64,000 nucleotides of DNA from NCBI RefSeq assembly GCF_027853915.1, contig NZ_JAQGLA010000007.1:1-64000 (forward strand), written 5' to 3'. Origin of the DNA: Saccharopolyspora oryzae. GTDB taxonomy: Bacteria > Actinomycetota > Actinomycetes > Mycobacteriales > Pseudonocardiaceae. This document shows positions 37,789 to 46,430 of the stretch, in pieces. Below the pieces are notes generated by a model. The model ran no database searches. It was not told the origin of the DNA and worked only from the letters and a program-made list of their open reading frames with translations. Each line of letters begins with the position of its first letter. Positions within the stretch are counted from its first letter, which is position 1. The position numbers and the translations under genes are program-made.

Positions 37789-38343
37789 GGATCCCCTCCC
37801 ACAGTCACGCTGCAGGGCGCCCCCGCAAGAAGACCGCCGATGGCTGCCACGCTTCTCGCTGCACGGAGACCTGCGGAAACCCAGAACTCGCCGCGCCAGC
37901 CTTCAGCCGACCAGGACGAACCGCCAAGCTTCCATCTCCGCATCTGACCGCAGAGTACCGGTTATCCACAACGCAATCCGGTGTTGAATCTGGGAAATCC
38001 CAGCCACAGCCCGACAAGGATCTCGGGATGAAAACGCCGTCTTCCCAGCTAGACGAACGGATCAGAACTCGAGCGCCCAGCGCTGTAGCCGCCAACGCGA
38101 CAGGCAGGAAGAAACCCCATAACGCCCGTTCGGCCTAGAACCGAACTGCATTTCAACCAAGTCCCGCAACACGAGCGTCAGCGCTGTTCCCTCCGCTCGT
38201 CAGCGACAACATCCGCACCAAACCCTTGAAAGATCTGCTTGACTCGAATGGCCGAACTTCACGCGAACTGGTTGAGACCCTCCTCCATGACCTCCAAGCT
38301 GGGCTGCTGTCAGCTCATGCGTGTCAGCGCGGGAAGGAGACGC
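37789..38343. other. Non-coding stretch of 555 bases
   Basis: No gene can be supported here. Open frames on both strands lack a ribosome site or family resemblance. The sequence is more AT-rich than its surroundings, especially 37940-38160. It includes a small near-palindrome CTGGGAAATCCCAG at 37990-38003. It should contain the promoters of the genes on either side, but no clear -10/-35 could be picked. Confidence 0.5.
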
Positions 38344-39060
38344 GTGGCGGGTCGTCGAATCGGCGGCGCGGGCGGAGGTTCGGATCCAGCTCCGCGCAAG
38401 GGAAATGCCGCAAGCCTCGTAGTTGCCGGCACGCTCGCTTTCGCTGTCGCGTCGGGAAGCGGCGCGCTGAGCACAGGCTCGGCCGTCACAGCGGAGTCTG
38501 CGGCCGGCGAATCGGCGGTAGGCGAATCGACGAATGCGGTGACGCGGAACACCGCGTCGCGAAATCTCAAGGCGCGCAAGACAGATGCCAAGCGATCGGT
38601 TCGCCGGGGACAGGCGGAAGACGCATGGCGACGAATGGGATTGCGCAGGTTGCGGCAGTCCGACAAGGTTCCGGCAGCCGATTGCATTGCGCACTCGTTC
38701 GGGGAGGTCCGTGAGTTTCTGGTCCGCAATCCGTGCAGATCGCTGGACAGGATCGTCTTCGCCGTCGGCGATGATCGGGGAAACGCAGCGGTCGTTTCCG
38801 TGGCATGGGTCGAGTTCCGCAATCGCAGTACGGTTCGGAAGTTTCAACGACTGGAGGATCGCCACGGCACGGGCGACATCAAGGCGTTGGGCAGTTCTCT
38901 TCTCGCGATGAGAGATATCGAGTTCACCGGCCACCACTACAGCACAGAACCGAGGGGAACCGCCCTCACCATCGCGGAAGCTGAAACGATCTCCGGTACC
39001 TACAGCGCCGACGACCTCGACGCCATTGCCGAAGTCGCAGCCTTGCTCCCCAGGCCGTGA
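38344..39060 (+). CDS. Hypothetical membrane-anchored or secreted protein
   Basis: 238 residues from GTG 38344, chosen because GGAAGGAG is five bases upstream; earlier in-frame starts at 38239 and 38248 lack one. A hydrophobic segment at about residues 24-43 (SLVVAGTLAFAVASGSGALS) could be a signal anchor or signal peptide. A Ser/Thr/Ala-rich stretch and a basic stretch (NLKARKTDAKRSVRRGQAED) follow, then a globular domain (CIAHSFGEVREFLVRNPCRS, VAWVEFRNRSTVRKFQRLED) with two cysteines that may pair. The domain recurs in actinobacterial secreted proteins of unknown function. It converges on the STAND gene, 13 bases apart. Confidence 0.65.
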   Translation: MAGRRIGGAGGGSDPAPRKGNAASLVVAGTLAFAVASGSGALSTGSAVTAESAAGESAVGESTNAVTRNTASRNLKARKTDAKRSVRRGQAEDAWRRMGLRRLRQSDKVPAADCIAHSFGEVREFLVRNPCRSLDRIVFAVGDDRGNAAVVSVAWVEFRNRSTVRKFQRLEDRHGTGDIKALGSSLLAMRDIEFTGHHYSTEPRGTALTIAEAETISGTYSADDLDAIAEVAALLPRP

Positions 39061-39073
39061 CAGCGACTGCCTC

Positions 39074-41476
39074 TCACATGAGGCGCTGAAGGCGATTTCG
39101 CAGCGCGATGGATCGCGGGTCGCCGAACTCAGCCAGAGAGCCGAAAGCCTCCCGCGCATGTTGCTCGCAAGTTCTGCTATCGGCTCCAGCGCTGATGAGC
39201 GCGTTCGTCAAGTGGAAAAGCGACACTGCGAGCCTCCACCGGTGACCGGTTTGCCGGTTCAGCGAGACAGCGCGCCGATGGAAGTTCACGGCTTCCTCCG
39301 GCTGCCCGAGTTCCTGGTAGGTTTTGCCTGCCTCGTCGAGCGCCTGTGCTTCCCTGCCCCGGTCGCCGAGCCGTTGCTGGATCGTCGCAGCACGTTGGCA
39401 CGGCACGAGTGCGTCTCCGAGCTTTCCAGAAGCACGTTGGACACGGCAGTATTCCAGGAGCCAGTGCGCCTCGGCCGCCTCGTTTCCGTGATCGCGAGCC
39501 AAACCGAGCGCGCGATCGATGTTCTCCGCAGCCCGATCAGTCCTGCCCTGTTCACGTTCCAGCCGGCTGGTCAGGTAGTGCGCGTTGCCCTCACCCGCGT
39601 AGTCCCGTTCCCGCCGGAGGATCTCCAAAGCCGCACCCAGCAGGTCCGACGCTGCACCGTATTCGGTCAGTTCGAGGCACACTTCAGCAAGATTGCCCAG
39701 CACGAGTGCCCGCCAGTACGCGTTCTCGGGTTGTGTCAGCAGCGCAAGCGCATCGCTGAACGTCAAACGGGCATCGGCTAGTTTCCAGCGTCTCAGGTGC
39801 AGCAGGCCCAAGCCGTTGAGCGCGATCGCCTCTCCCAGTGAATCGCCGAGTTCTCGCCGGAGGGACAGCGTTGCGACGTGGTACTCCTCGGCCTCGTCGG
39901 GTCGCTGCGACTGCGTGTAGGCCATGGCCAGGCTGTCGAGCAGCTCGACCTCACCCGCCTTCTCACCCGCAGCCCGCGCCGAGGCCAGGCCAACGTGTCC
40001 CGTCGACAGCCAGTCCCCGAACGGGTTGAAGTTCATGTACACGCCGCGCAGCGTCGCTGGCAGCTGCCACGCGATCCGATGCAGTCCTGCTTCGGCCGCT
40101 GCGGAGGTCGCCGCCACGAGGTTCGACCGTTCTGCTTCGTACCAGCGCAAAGCATCGTCGGCATTCGCCAGCACGGGGAGATCGATGTCAGGTACCTGCC
40201 CCAGCGGCATCTGCGGCTCGTGCGGACTGAGCAGCGCACGCACCCGGTCAGCGGTGAACAAATACCAGTCCAGTGCCCGCCGAAGTGCTTCCGCGCGAGC
40301 TTCAGCGGTTTCTTCCTGCCTCGCCTGTTCAGTCGCGTAGCTCCTCAGCAGATCGTGCACCTGATAGCGATCATGGGCGATCTGCTCCACGAGGTGAGCA
40401 TCAGCGAGCACCTCGAGCCTCTGCCGTGCTTGGCTGAACGTCATGGCGGCCAAAGCTGCTGCGGAGGAGACGCTGAACTCAGGTGCCGGATGCACTCCCA
40501 GCAGTCTGAACAGCGCAGCAGCATCCTCGGGCAAGGCTCTGTAGGACCAGGCGAAAACACTGCGGACAGCATCTGCCTCGTCCTCGTCATCGGTCGACAG
40601 AGCATCCCACAGCCCCGACTCATCACGGAGATCCTCGATCAGCTCATGCATCGCCATGCGCGGGCGCCGCGCAGCCCGCTCCGCAGCGATCCGCAACGCC
40701 AGAGGCAAACGGGCGCAAAGTCCGGCCAACTCGGTCAGCTCGGCCTCGGAAACCGCGGGCCGGTATTCCGCTGTGATACCACGCAGCAACGCCACGGCCT
40801 CGTCTTCTGCCAGCACACCAAGAGTCACGCGGTGCGCTCCTTCGCGAAAAACCAGCCCTGACAAGTGATTCCGACTTGTCACGACAACCAGGCACCCCGC
40901 TGTTCCAGGAAGCAGCGGACGCACCTGACCAGCAGTGGCGGCATTGTCCAAAATGATCAACACTTGCCGCCCCGCCAGCAAGGACCGGTACAGCGCAGCC
41001 CTGTCGTCCAGTTCCGGCGGAATCTCACCAGCCGGGACTCCCAGGGCCCGCAAGAACCGATCGAGCACCTGCTCCGCAGTGGCCCGCGGCCCGGGATCAT
41101 AACCGCGGAGATTCGCGTACAACTGACCATCGGGGAACTGCCCACTCACCTGATGCGCCCAGTGCAAAGCCAGCGACGTCTTGCCGACCCCAGCTGTCCC
41201 AGCGATCACGCACACGGCCACCACCAGCGGTTCCGCGGAATTCCCGGCCAAAGCTCTGTCGAGCCGACGCAACTCCTCCGTGCGATTCACGAACGTACGC
41301 ACATCGGCGGGGAGTTGCCGCGGTCTGATCTGACCAGGTCTCGACGCAGCACCGTGGAAATGAACCCCGCCATGCACGCTGCCGGCTTGAACGACATCGC
41401 CTGCCGAACCGGACAGCTCTGACGACGTACGACCAGGCTGTTCGTCCTCACCACCGCTAGCGGCTCTGGCAGACAT
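39074..41476 (-). CDS. STAND NTPase with NB-ARC and tetratricopeptide repeats
   Basis: 800 residues from ATG 41476. Before the ATPase there is a short conserved segment VVQAGSVHGGVHFHG (about 28-42), common at the front of actinobacterial STAND proteins. Walker A GTAGVGKTS is at about 93-101, Walker B LIILDNAAT, and GTAGCLVVVTSRN follows the sensor pattern. A winged-helix region and then roughly eight TPR units fill the C-terminal half (GEAIALNGLGLLHLRRWKLA, AYWRALVLGNLAEVCLELTE). No effector or DNA-binding domain is fused, unlike AfsR/SARP. Its start overlaps the DUF6879 gene by 20 bases, implying a common function in sensing or signalling. Confidence 0.88.
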   Translation of the reverse strand: MSARAASGGEDEQPGRTSSELSGSAGDVVQAGSVHGGVHFHGAASRPGQIRPRQLPADVRTFVNRTEELRRLDRALAGNSAEPLVVAVCVIAGTAGVGKTSLALHWAHQVSGQFPDGQLYANLRGYDPGPRATAEQVLDRFLRALGVPAGEIPPELDDRAALYRSLLAGRQVLIILDNAATAGQVRPLLPGTAGCLVVVTSRNHLSGLVFREGAHRVTLGVLAEDEAVALLRGITAEYRPAVSEAELTELAGLCARLPLALRIAAERAARRPRMAMHELIEDLRDESGLWDALSTDDEDEADAVRSVFAWSYRALPEDAAALFRLLGVHPAPEFSVSSAAALAAMTFSQARQRLEVLADAHLVEQIAHDRYQVHDLLRSYATEQARQEETAEARAEALRRALDWYLFTADRVRALLSPHEPQMPLGQVPDIDLPVLANADDALRWYEAERSNLVAATSAAAEAGLHRIAWQLPATLRGVYMNFNPFGDWLSTGHVGLASARAAGEKAGEVELLDSLAMAYTQSQRPDEAEEYHVATLSLRRELGDSLGEAIALNGLGLLHLRRWKLADARLTFSDALALLTQPENAYWRALVLGNLAEVCLELTEYGAASDLLGAALEILRRERDYAGEGNAHYLTSRLEREQGRTDRAAENIDRALGLARDHGNEAAEAHWLLEYCRVQRASGKLGDALVPCQRAATIQQRLGDRGREAQALDEAGKTYQELGQPEEAVNFHRRAVSLNRQTGHRWRLAVSLFHLTNALISAGADSRTCEQHAREAFGSLAEFGDPRSIALRNRLQRLM

Positions 41477-42089
41477 CTGAGAACTCCAGAACAGGAGGTG
41501 GCAGCGCAACGACCTCTCGCTGGAAGAACCGACCGATATCCTCGCCCCGGTGAAAGAGTTCTCGGAAAATCTTCTTGCAGCGCAATGCGACTGCCTCATC
41601 CTCGTACCGGACCGCACCGGCCAGCACGCCACCATCGGTGTAGACGATCTCGTAAACTGTTTCCTGACCAACCGTCAGGATTTCCGGTAGCGGCGCCTCG
41701 CTTTCGAGCGAGGCCACCTGATCAGAACCGACGACGCGGATCTGCTCCCCGCACTCGGCGCGGACAACCAGACTATGCAACTCCCACTGGAGATATGGCG
41801 TCAGCGGTACTTCAACGACCCTTATCCGAAGAAGCTCCACACCGAGCTGATCAGCCTCCCGGACCTCTTCGGCGAACTCGTCCCGCTGACTCTCCACGAT
41901 CCGGAGCGACTCGCGCCAACCGTGCTCGACCAGGGCATCCCAGCTGGGATTTCCAGGTTCGCGAAAGCTCTGCCGACGCTCCAGCTTCCACGATGCGTAC
42001 CCGCCGGACGCAGCGAATCTCGTACCGAAATCACGCTGGTACTCAGACAGGCCGAGCCGCACACCCAGCCCTGAAGCCCCCTCAAGCAT
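41457..42089 (-). CDS. DUF6879-like protein
   Basis: 210 residues from ATG 42089, overlapping the preceding small gene by 8 bases and the STAND gene by 20. The acidic, Phe/Trp-containing sequence (FREPGNPSWDALVEHGWRES, VPLTPYLQWELHSLVVRAEC, GGVLAGAVRYEDEAVALRCK) matches the actinobacterial DUF6879 pattern. In other genomes such proteins stand beside small DUF397-like proteins and XRE regulators. Function is unknown; a role as a regulator partner is inferred from context. No signal or membrane segment. Confidence 0.75.
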   Translation of the reverse strand: MLEGASGLGVRLGLSEYQRDFGTRFAASGGYASWKLERRQSFREPGNPSWDALVEHGWRESLRIVESQRDEFAEEVREADQLGVELLRIRVVEVPLTPYLQWELHSLVVRAECGEQIRVVGSDQVASLESEAPLPEILTVGQETVYEIVYTDGGVLAGAVRYEDEAVALRCKKIFRELFHRGEDIGRFFQREVVALPPPVLEFSDVCQSR

Positions 42090-42351
42090 CCGGAATATCT
42101 TCCTTCGCCGCTACGACCATGTTGCGCGGGAGCACAACAAGCCGCTCATCCTCGGCGATCGTCACGCCCTCAGGCAATCGTGACGCATAAGACGACGTCA
42201 GATCACGCCCTATGAACGCCACATCACCGTTGTCGAGCTCCCAGATGTCAGGGCATCCGGTACGCCCGGTCGTGTCCCCGAGCTCCGCCGCCGACTTGCC
42301 CAACCTGCGCGAGAACGACGCGGACGAATCCGCCTCCCATGGCCTGCTCAC
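42082..42351 (-). CDS. Small acidic protein, DUF6879 partner
   Basis: About 89 residues from GTG 42351; a GTG six bases upstream is equally possible. CPDIWELDNGDVAFIGRDLT and ERLVVLPRNMVVAAKEDIPD are the recognisable conserved parts; such small proteins regularly precede DUF6879 genes. The start is the weak point, as only a G-rich run precedes it. First gene of a three-gene unit ending in the STAND NTPase. Confidence 0.65.
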   Translation of the reverse strand: MSRPWEADSSASFSRRLGKSAAELGDTTGRTGCPDIWELDNGDVAFIGRDLTSSYASRLPEGVTIAEDERLVVLPRNMVVAAKEDIPDA

Positions 42352-42569
42352 AGCCACACCCCCACATCTCGATCCCGAGATCAAGAGTTCAACTATATCG
42401 AACCCGCGCCTTCCGAACATGCCCTTACCGGGCGAAGCATCAACGGGAAATCCTGGGCACACGCCACTCGGCATTGCTCCGGTCAGCGTGAGGATTTCAC
42501 CCTTTCAAGCGAAGGCGAACGCGACACAAGGAGCTGTTCACAGCAACCTCAGTCCTCTCGGAGAGCTGG

Positions 42570-43292
42570 TCAGGGCGCGGTGAGTCGGGCGACGTAGACC
42601 GTGTTGGCGGACGTTCCGCCGCCGTAGGGGTTGTCGAAGGGGACCACGTGGGCTTCTGCCGTTTCGAAGACCTCGGCGAGCGCTGCGGTGAAGTCCTCGT
42701 CCGGCGAGTCGTCCGACCACAGCGCGAACACCCCGCCCGGGTGGAGGTGGCCTGCGAGGCGCCGGAGTCCTGCGGGCGTGTAGAAATCGGCGTGGCCGGA
42801 GTCCAGGGTGTGGCGCGGCGAGTGGTCGATGTCGACCAGGATCGCGTGGAACCGCCTTCCGGGTTCCTCCGGGTCGAACCCGGAATCCGCAGCGGCCATG
42901 GCGAAGAAATCACCCTCCACGAAGCGGTTCCGCGGGTCCGCGGTCAACGACTCGGCCAGCGGCAGCAAGCCGCGCTGATGCCATCCGATGACCTCGCCAA
43001 GCCTTTCGACGACGGTCGACGAGCGCACCCGCGGATCGTCGAGAACGGCGCGCGCGGTGCAACCGAGCCCGAGCCCACCGACCACGACGTCGAAATCGCC
43101 GCCGGACAGCTCGGCCAGGCCCAGCTGCGCGAGCTCCTCCTCGGCAACGGAGAACAGGCTCGACATCAAGTACTCGTCGTCGAGTTTGACCTCGTAGACG
43201 TCCACGTCGAGCAGCGGATCCCGCCGGCGGCGCAGGCTGATCACACCGATCGGCGTCTCCTGCCAATCGATCTCCTCGAACCGAACGCCCAT
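42570..43292 (-). CDS. Spermidine-synthase-like / class I SAM-dependent methyltransferase-fold protein
   Basis: 240 residues from ATG 43292. The Rossmann motif FDVVVGGLGLGCTARAVLDD is followed by the acidic strand end VVERLGEVIGWHQRG, then FHAILVDIDHSPRHTL and LRRLAGHLHPGGVFALWSDD, as in polyamine aminopropyltransferases. The N-terminal tetramerisation domain of true SpeE proteins is replaced by about 60 residues (LRRRRDPLLDVDVYEVKLDD). Substrate is unknown; spermidine synthase activity should not be assumed. It stands alone on the minus strand. Confidence 0.78.
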   Translation of the reverse strand: MGVRFEEIDWQETPIGVISLRRRRDPLLDVDVYEVKLDDEYLMSSLFSVAEEELAQLGLAELSGGDFDVVVGGLGLGCTARAVLDDPRVRSSTVVERLGEVIGWHQRGLLPLAESLTADPRNRFVEGDFFAMAAADSGFDPEEPGRRFHAILVDIDHSPRHTLDSGHADFYTPAGLRRLAGHLHPGGVFALWSDDSPDEDFTAALAEVFETAEAHVVPFDNPYGGGTSANTVYVARLTAP

Positions 43293-43458
43293 CTCGCCCA
43301 CTCCATCCCAGATCCACCCGCAACAGCGCCGGGTGCCGTTCAGCCGGCTCGCTCCGCCGGAACCGATCCCGGAAGCACATCACACCTGCGAGCCCCCGGC
43401 CGGAACCGGGCCGACACGCTCGCCCGCGCGGCGGGGAGACGCGGGTCACGTTCGGTGA

Positions 43459-43485
43459 TGTCACAAGGCGTCCGGTCATCTCGTC
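43459..43485 (+). promoter_or_regulatory. ECF41-type sigma factor promoter
   Basis: TGTCACA at 43459-43465, a 16-base spacer, then CGTC at 43482-43485. This is the published ECF41 promoter pattern, and it stands 41 bases upstream of the carboxymuconolactone-decarboxylase-like gene whose neighbour is the ECF41 factor itself. Confidence 0.8.
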
Positions 43486-43525
43486 TCGGGTGGTGTACGC
43501 ACCGGATTCCGCGGAGGAGCACACC

Positions 43526-43996
43526 ATGGACGCTCGACTCGACTACCTCTCCAGCCCGACCGCCGGGAAGATCATCAAGTACGTAATGTCGGCGGGCAAG
43601 GCGCTCAAGGAATCGCCGCTGCCGACCACGACCATGGAGCTCGTCGCGCTGCGGGTCAGCCAGATCAACGGCTGCGCCGTCTGCATCGACATGCACACCA
43701 AGGACGCCGCCGCGGCCGGGGAGAGCGCGGTGCGGTTGAGCCTGGTCGCGGCGTGGCGGGAGGCCACCGTGTTCACCGGACCCGAGCGCGCCGCGCTGGA
43801 GCTGGCGGAGGCGGGCACCCGCATCGCGGACGGAGCCGGGGTCAGCGACGAGGTGTGGGCTCGCGCCGCCGAGCACTACGACGAGGAGCAGTTGACCGCA
43901 CTCGTCATCACGATCTCCTTCATGAGCATGGTGAACCGGCTGAACGTCATCACCCAGCAGCCCGCCGGTTCCTACGAACCCGGCCAGTTCCACTGA
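43526..43996 (+). CDS. Carboxymuconolactone decarboxylase / AhpD-like protein
   Basis: 156 residues from ATG 43526, with GAGGAG upstream. The family signature ELVALRVSQINGCAVCIDMH contains the redox pair C-A-V-C and the following histidine of AhpD-type alkyl-hydroperoxidase proteins; SFMSMVNRLNVITQQP is the conserved C-terminus. Such proteins are the standard genomic partners of ECF41 sigma factors. The ECF41 gene follows by 114 bases, and the gene is preceded by an ECF41-type promoter, so it is the expected target. Likely role: thiol-dependent peroxide or quinone reduction. Confidence 0.9.
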   Translation: MDARLDYLSSPTAGKIIKYVMSAGKALKESPLPTTTMELVALRVSQINGCAVCIDMHTKDAAAAGESAVRLSLVAAWREATVFTGPERAALELAEAGTRIADGAGVSDEVWARAAEHYDEEQLTALVITISFMSMVNRLNVITQQPAGSYEPGQFH

Positions 43997-44110
43997 CCGG
44001 CACGGCCAGCGGTCCGACTGCCGGCGGGCGTTGCCCGTCCCGCCGGCAGTGCGGATGATCAGCACCTGCCCCGGCGAGCGCGGCCGGGGCTTCGAGCGAA
44101 CGGAGTCGTG

Positions 44111-45034
44111 GTGACCAAGGTCGAGGAATTCGAGGAGCTGCGGCCGCTGCTGTTCTCGATCGCCTACCGGATCCTGGGCAGCGTGGGCGAAGCCGAGGAC
44201 GCCGTGCAGGAGACGTGGCTGCGCTTCGACGCCTCGTCGACGAAGCCCACGTCGACCAAGGCGTTCCTGTCGGCCGCGGTCACCCGGATCTCGATCGACG
44301 TGCTGCGCTCCGCGCGGGTGCGGCGGGAGGAGTACGTCGGACCGTGGTTCCCTGAGCCGCTGCTCGACGAGCCGTACCAGGATCCGGGCCGGTCGGCGGA
44401 GCTGGCCGACTCGGTGTCGATGGCGGCGCTGCTGCTCCTGGAGCGGCTCAGCCCGCTGGAGCGAGCCGTGTTCGTGCTGCGGGAGGTGTTCGCCTTCGGG
44501 TTCGACGAGATCGCCGAGGCGGTCGGGCGGTCGGAGGCCGCGTGCCGACAACTGCTGGTGCGGGCACGGCGGCACATGCAGGACGGCCGACCGCGGTTCG
44601 CCGCGGACCGCAGGCAGCGGCAGGAACTGGCGGCGCGCTTCTTCGCCGCGCTGGAGAACGGCGACATCGACGAGCTGCAGGACCTGCTGGCCGCCGACGC
44701 GCAACTGGTCGGCGACGGCGGTGGGAAGACCCCGCAGCTGGCCCGGACCATCGTGAGCGCGGCGAAGGTGGCCCGGTTGCTGGGGACCGCCTTCCCCCTG
44801 CTCGCCCAGATCGACGTGACCTCCGAGCTGCACGAGATCAACGGCCAGCCCGGTGCCGTCTTCCGCGACCGGGACGGCAAGGTCCTCAACGCCATGGTCC
44901 TCGACGTGCTCGACGGCAAGATCCAGACCATCCGCAGCGTGAGCAACCCCGACAAGCTCGACCACATCGGGCCGGTCGCGGACGCGTGGGCGCTCGACCG
45001 GGAACTGCGGCAGACGCGCAGGCACTGGAGCTGA
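44111..45034 (+). CDS. ECF41-family RNA polymerase sigma factor (SigJ-like) with SnoaL-like extension
   Basis: 307 residues from GTG 44111 (GGAG five bases before; GTG 44108 possible). Region 2 (LFSIAYRILGSVGEAEDAVQ, TWLRFD) and region 4 (LSPLERAVFVLREVFAFGFD, EIAEAVGRSEAACRQLLVRA) are clear. The C-terminal 110 residues are a SnoaL/NTF2-like domain containing the ECF41 hallmark DGGGK (in VGDGGGKTPQ) and a terminal NPDKL-type motif (SVSNPDKLDHI). In this family the extension controls sigma activity in place of a classical anti-sigma factor. No anti-sigma gene is present here. Confidence 0.93.
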   Translation: MTKVEEFEELRPLLFSIAYRILGSVGEAEDAVQETWLRFDASSTKPTSTKAFLSAAVTRISIDVLRSARVRREEYVGPWFPEPLLDEPYQDPGRSAELADSVSMAALLLLERLSPLERAVFVLREVFAFGFDEIAEAVGRSEAACRQLLVRARRHMQDGRPRFAADRRQRQELAARFFAALENGDIDELQDLLAADAQLVGDGGGKTPQLARTIVSAAKVARLLGTAFPLLAQIDVTSELHEINGQPGAVFRDRDGKVLNAMVLDVLDGKIQTIRSVSNPDKLDHIGPVADAWALDRELRQTRRHWS

Positions 45035-45173
45035 CCCGGCACGGACCGGTTCGCGCTATGGTGCGGCAGTCCGCTGTTGATGTCGGGGGCTAGGACGTGG
45101 CGCCGCTGCACGCACGACGTTCTCGGCGCCGACGTGCCGGGCTCTCCGCTCTGGGAGGAGGTCTGGTTCCACC

Positions 45174-46234
45174 GTGGTCGATGAGCGGGCCAGCACGCCA
45201 CCAGACACCCGGAGCCCGGCTCTTCTGCGAGTCCTCACCGGCCACACCGACTGGGTCGGATCCGTGGCGATCAGCCCCGATGGAACCTGGCTCGCCGGCG
45301 CTGGCGGAGACCACGCGGTGCGGCTCTGGAACACCGACGGAACCGAACGCACCATCCTCACCGGACACACCGATTCGGTCTACACCGTGGCGATCAGCCC
45401 CGACGGAACTTGGCTAGCCACCGCCAGTTTCGACGGGACAGTGCGGCTCTGGAGCGCCAACGGCACCGAACGCGCCAGCTTCCCCGGCCGCACCGACCAG
45501 GTCCGGCCGGTGGCGATCAGCCCAGACAGCACCTGGCTCGCCACCACCGGCTCGGATCACGCCGTCCGGCTCTGGAACGCCGACGGCACCGAACGCGCCG
45601 TTCTCACCGGCCATACCGGGGCCGTGACGTCCGCGGCGATCAGCCCGGACGGAACCTGGCTGGCCACCACCAGCGAGGACGAGACAACGCGACTTTGGAA
45701 CGCCGACGGAACTGAACGGCCACCCTCCCCGACCACGCAGATCAGGTCGTCGGAGAAGTTGCGATCAGTCCTGACGGCACCTGGCTCGCCACCACCAGTT
45801 CCGACCAGACCGTCCGGCTCTGCAACGCCGACGGAACCGAACGCGCCGTCCTCACCGGCCACACCGGCTGGGTCGACTCCGTGGCGATCAGCCCCGACGG
45901 AACTTGGCTCGTCACCACCAGTTCCGACCAGACCGTCCGGCTCTGCAACGCCGACGGAACCGAACCCGCCGTCCTCACCGGCCATGCGGATCTGGTCGAC
46001 TCCGTGGCCATCAGCCCAGACAGCACCTGGCTGGCCACCACCAGCAGGGACCGAACCGTCCGGCTCTGGAACACCGACGGAACCGAACGCACCACCCTCA
46101 CCGGCCACGCGGACTGGGTCGGGGAAGTGGCGATCAGCCCCGACGGAACCTGGCTCGCCACCGCCAGCGGAGACCACACGGTGCGACGCTGGAATGCTGA
46201 AACCCGGTCGTCGACACCAAGCGATGGGCGCTGA
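45174..46234 (+). pseudogene. WD40 beta-propeller gene with internal frameshift
   Basis: GTG 45174 opens a frame of WD40 repeats that is interrupted near 45717-45719. One base is missing after GAACG, and the repeats continue in another frame to the stop at 46234. With the base restored the product would be about 353 residues with eight repeats of roughly 42 residues, each close to the pattern LTGHTDxVxxVAISPDGTWL...TVRLWNADGTER. Repeats are very similar to one another in DNA, which points to recent tandem expansion. No kinase, NTPase or other effector domain is fused. The shift could be a real mutation or a sequencing error; no slippery heptamer is visible. Confidence 0.75.
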
Positions 46235-46430
46235 TCGCTCCGATGGCCCGCCGTGGTCATCCATCGCGTTGTTCCGGGTCAGCCTTCGACTTCCGACCAG
46301 CAACGACGCGTCGAGGACTCCCGAACGGTGGTAGTCGCCGGTTATGCTCGGCGCGCCTGGGTCCGCCCTGGTTCGCGTCGTCAGCATCGCCGCTGGTGAG
46401 CGGTGCTCGTGTTGGGAGGCTTGCCACATC

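Noticed and set aside
37805-38095. Possible small minus-strand gene with a hydrophobic start (WGFFLPVALAATALGARV region)
   Set aside because: Only a TTG start inside the hydrophobic segment, no ribosome site, and an in-frame stop just upstream. Left as non-coding.
43526-43996. Anti-sigma factor for the neighbouring ECF gene
   Set aside because: The protein is an AhpD/carboxymuconolactone-decarboxylase type with CxxC; ECF41 factors are controlled by their own C-terminal extension.
45200-46200. CRISPR-like or minisatellite repeat array
   Set aside because: The 126-base periodicity is explained by WD40 coding repeats; there are no short direct repeats with unique spacers.
45174-46234. Programmed -1 frameshift in the WD40 gene
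   Set aside because: No slippery heptamer or downstream pseudoknot-like structure is visible at 45710-45725; a one-base deletion or sequencing error is simpler.
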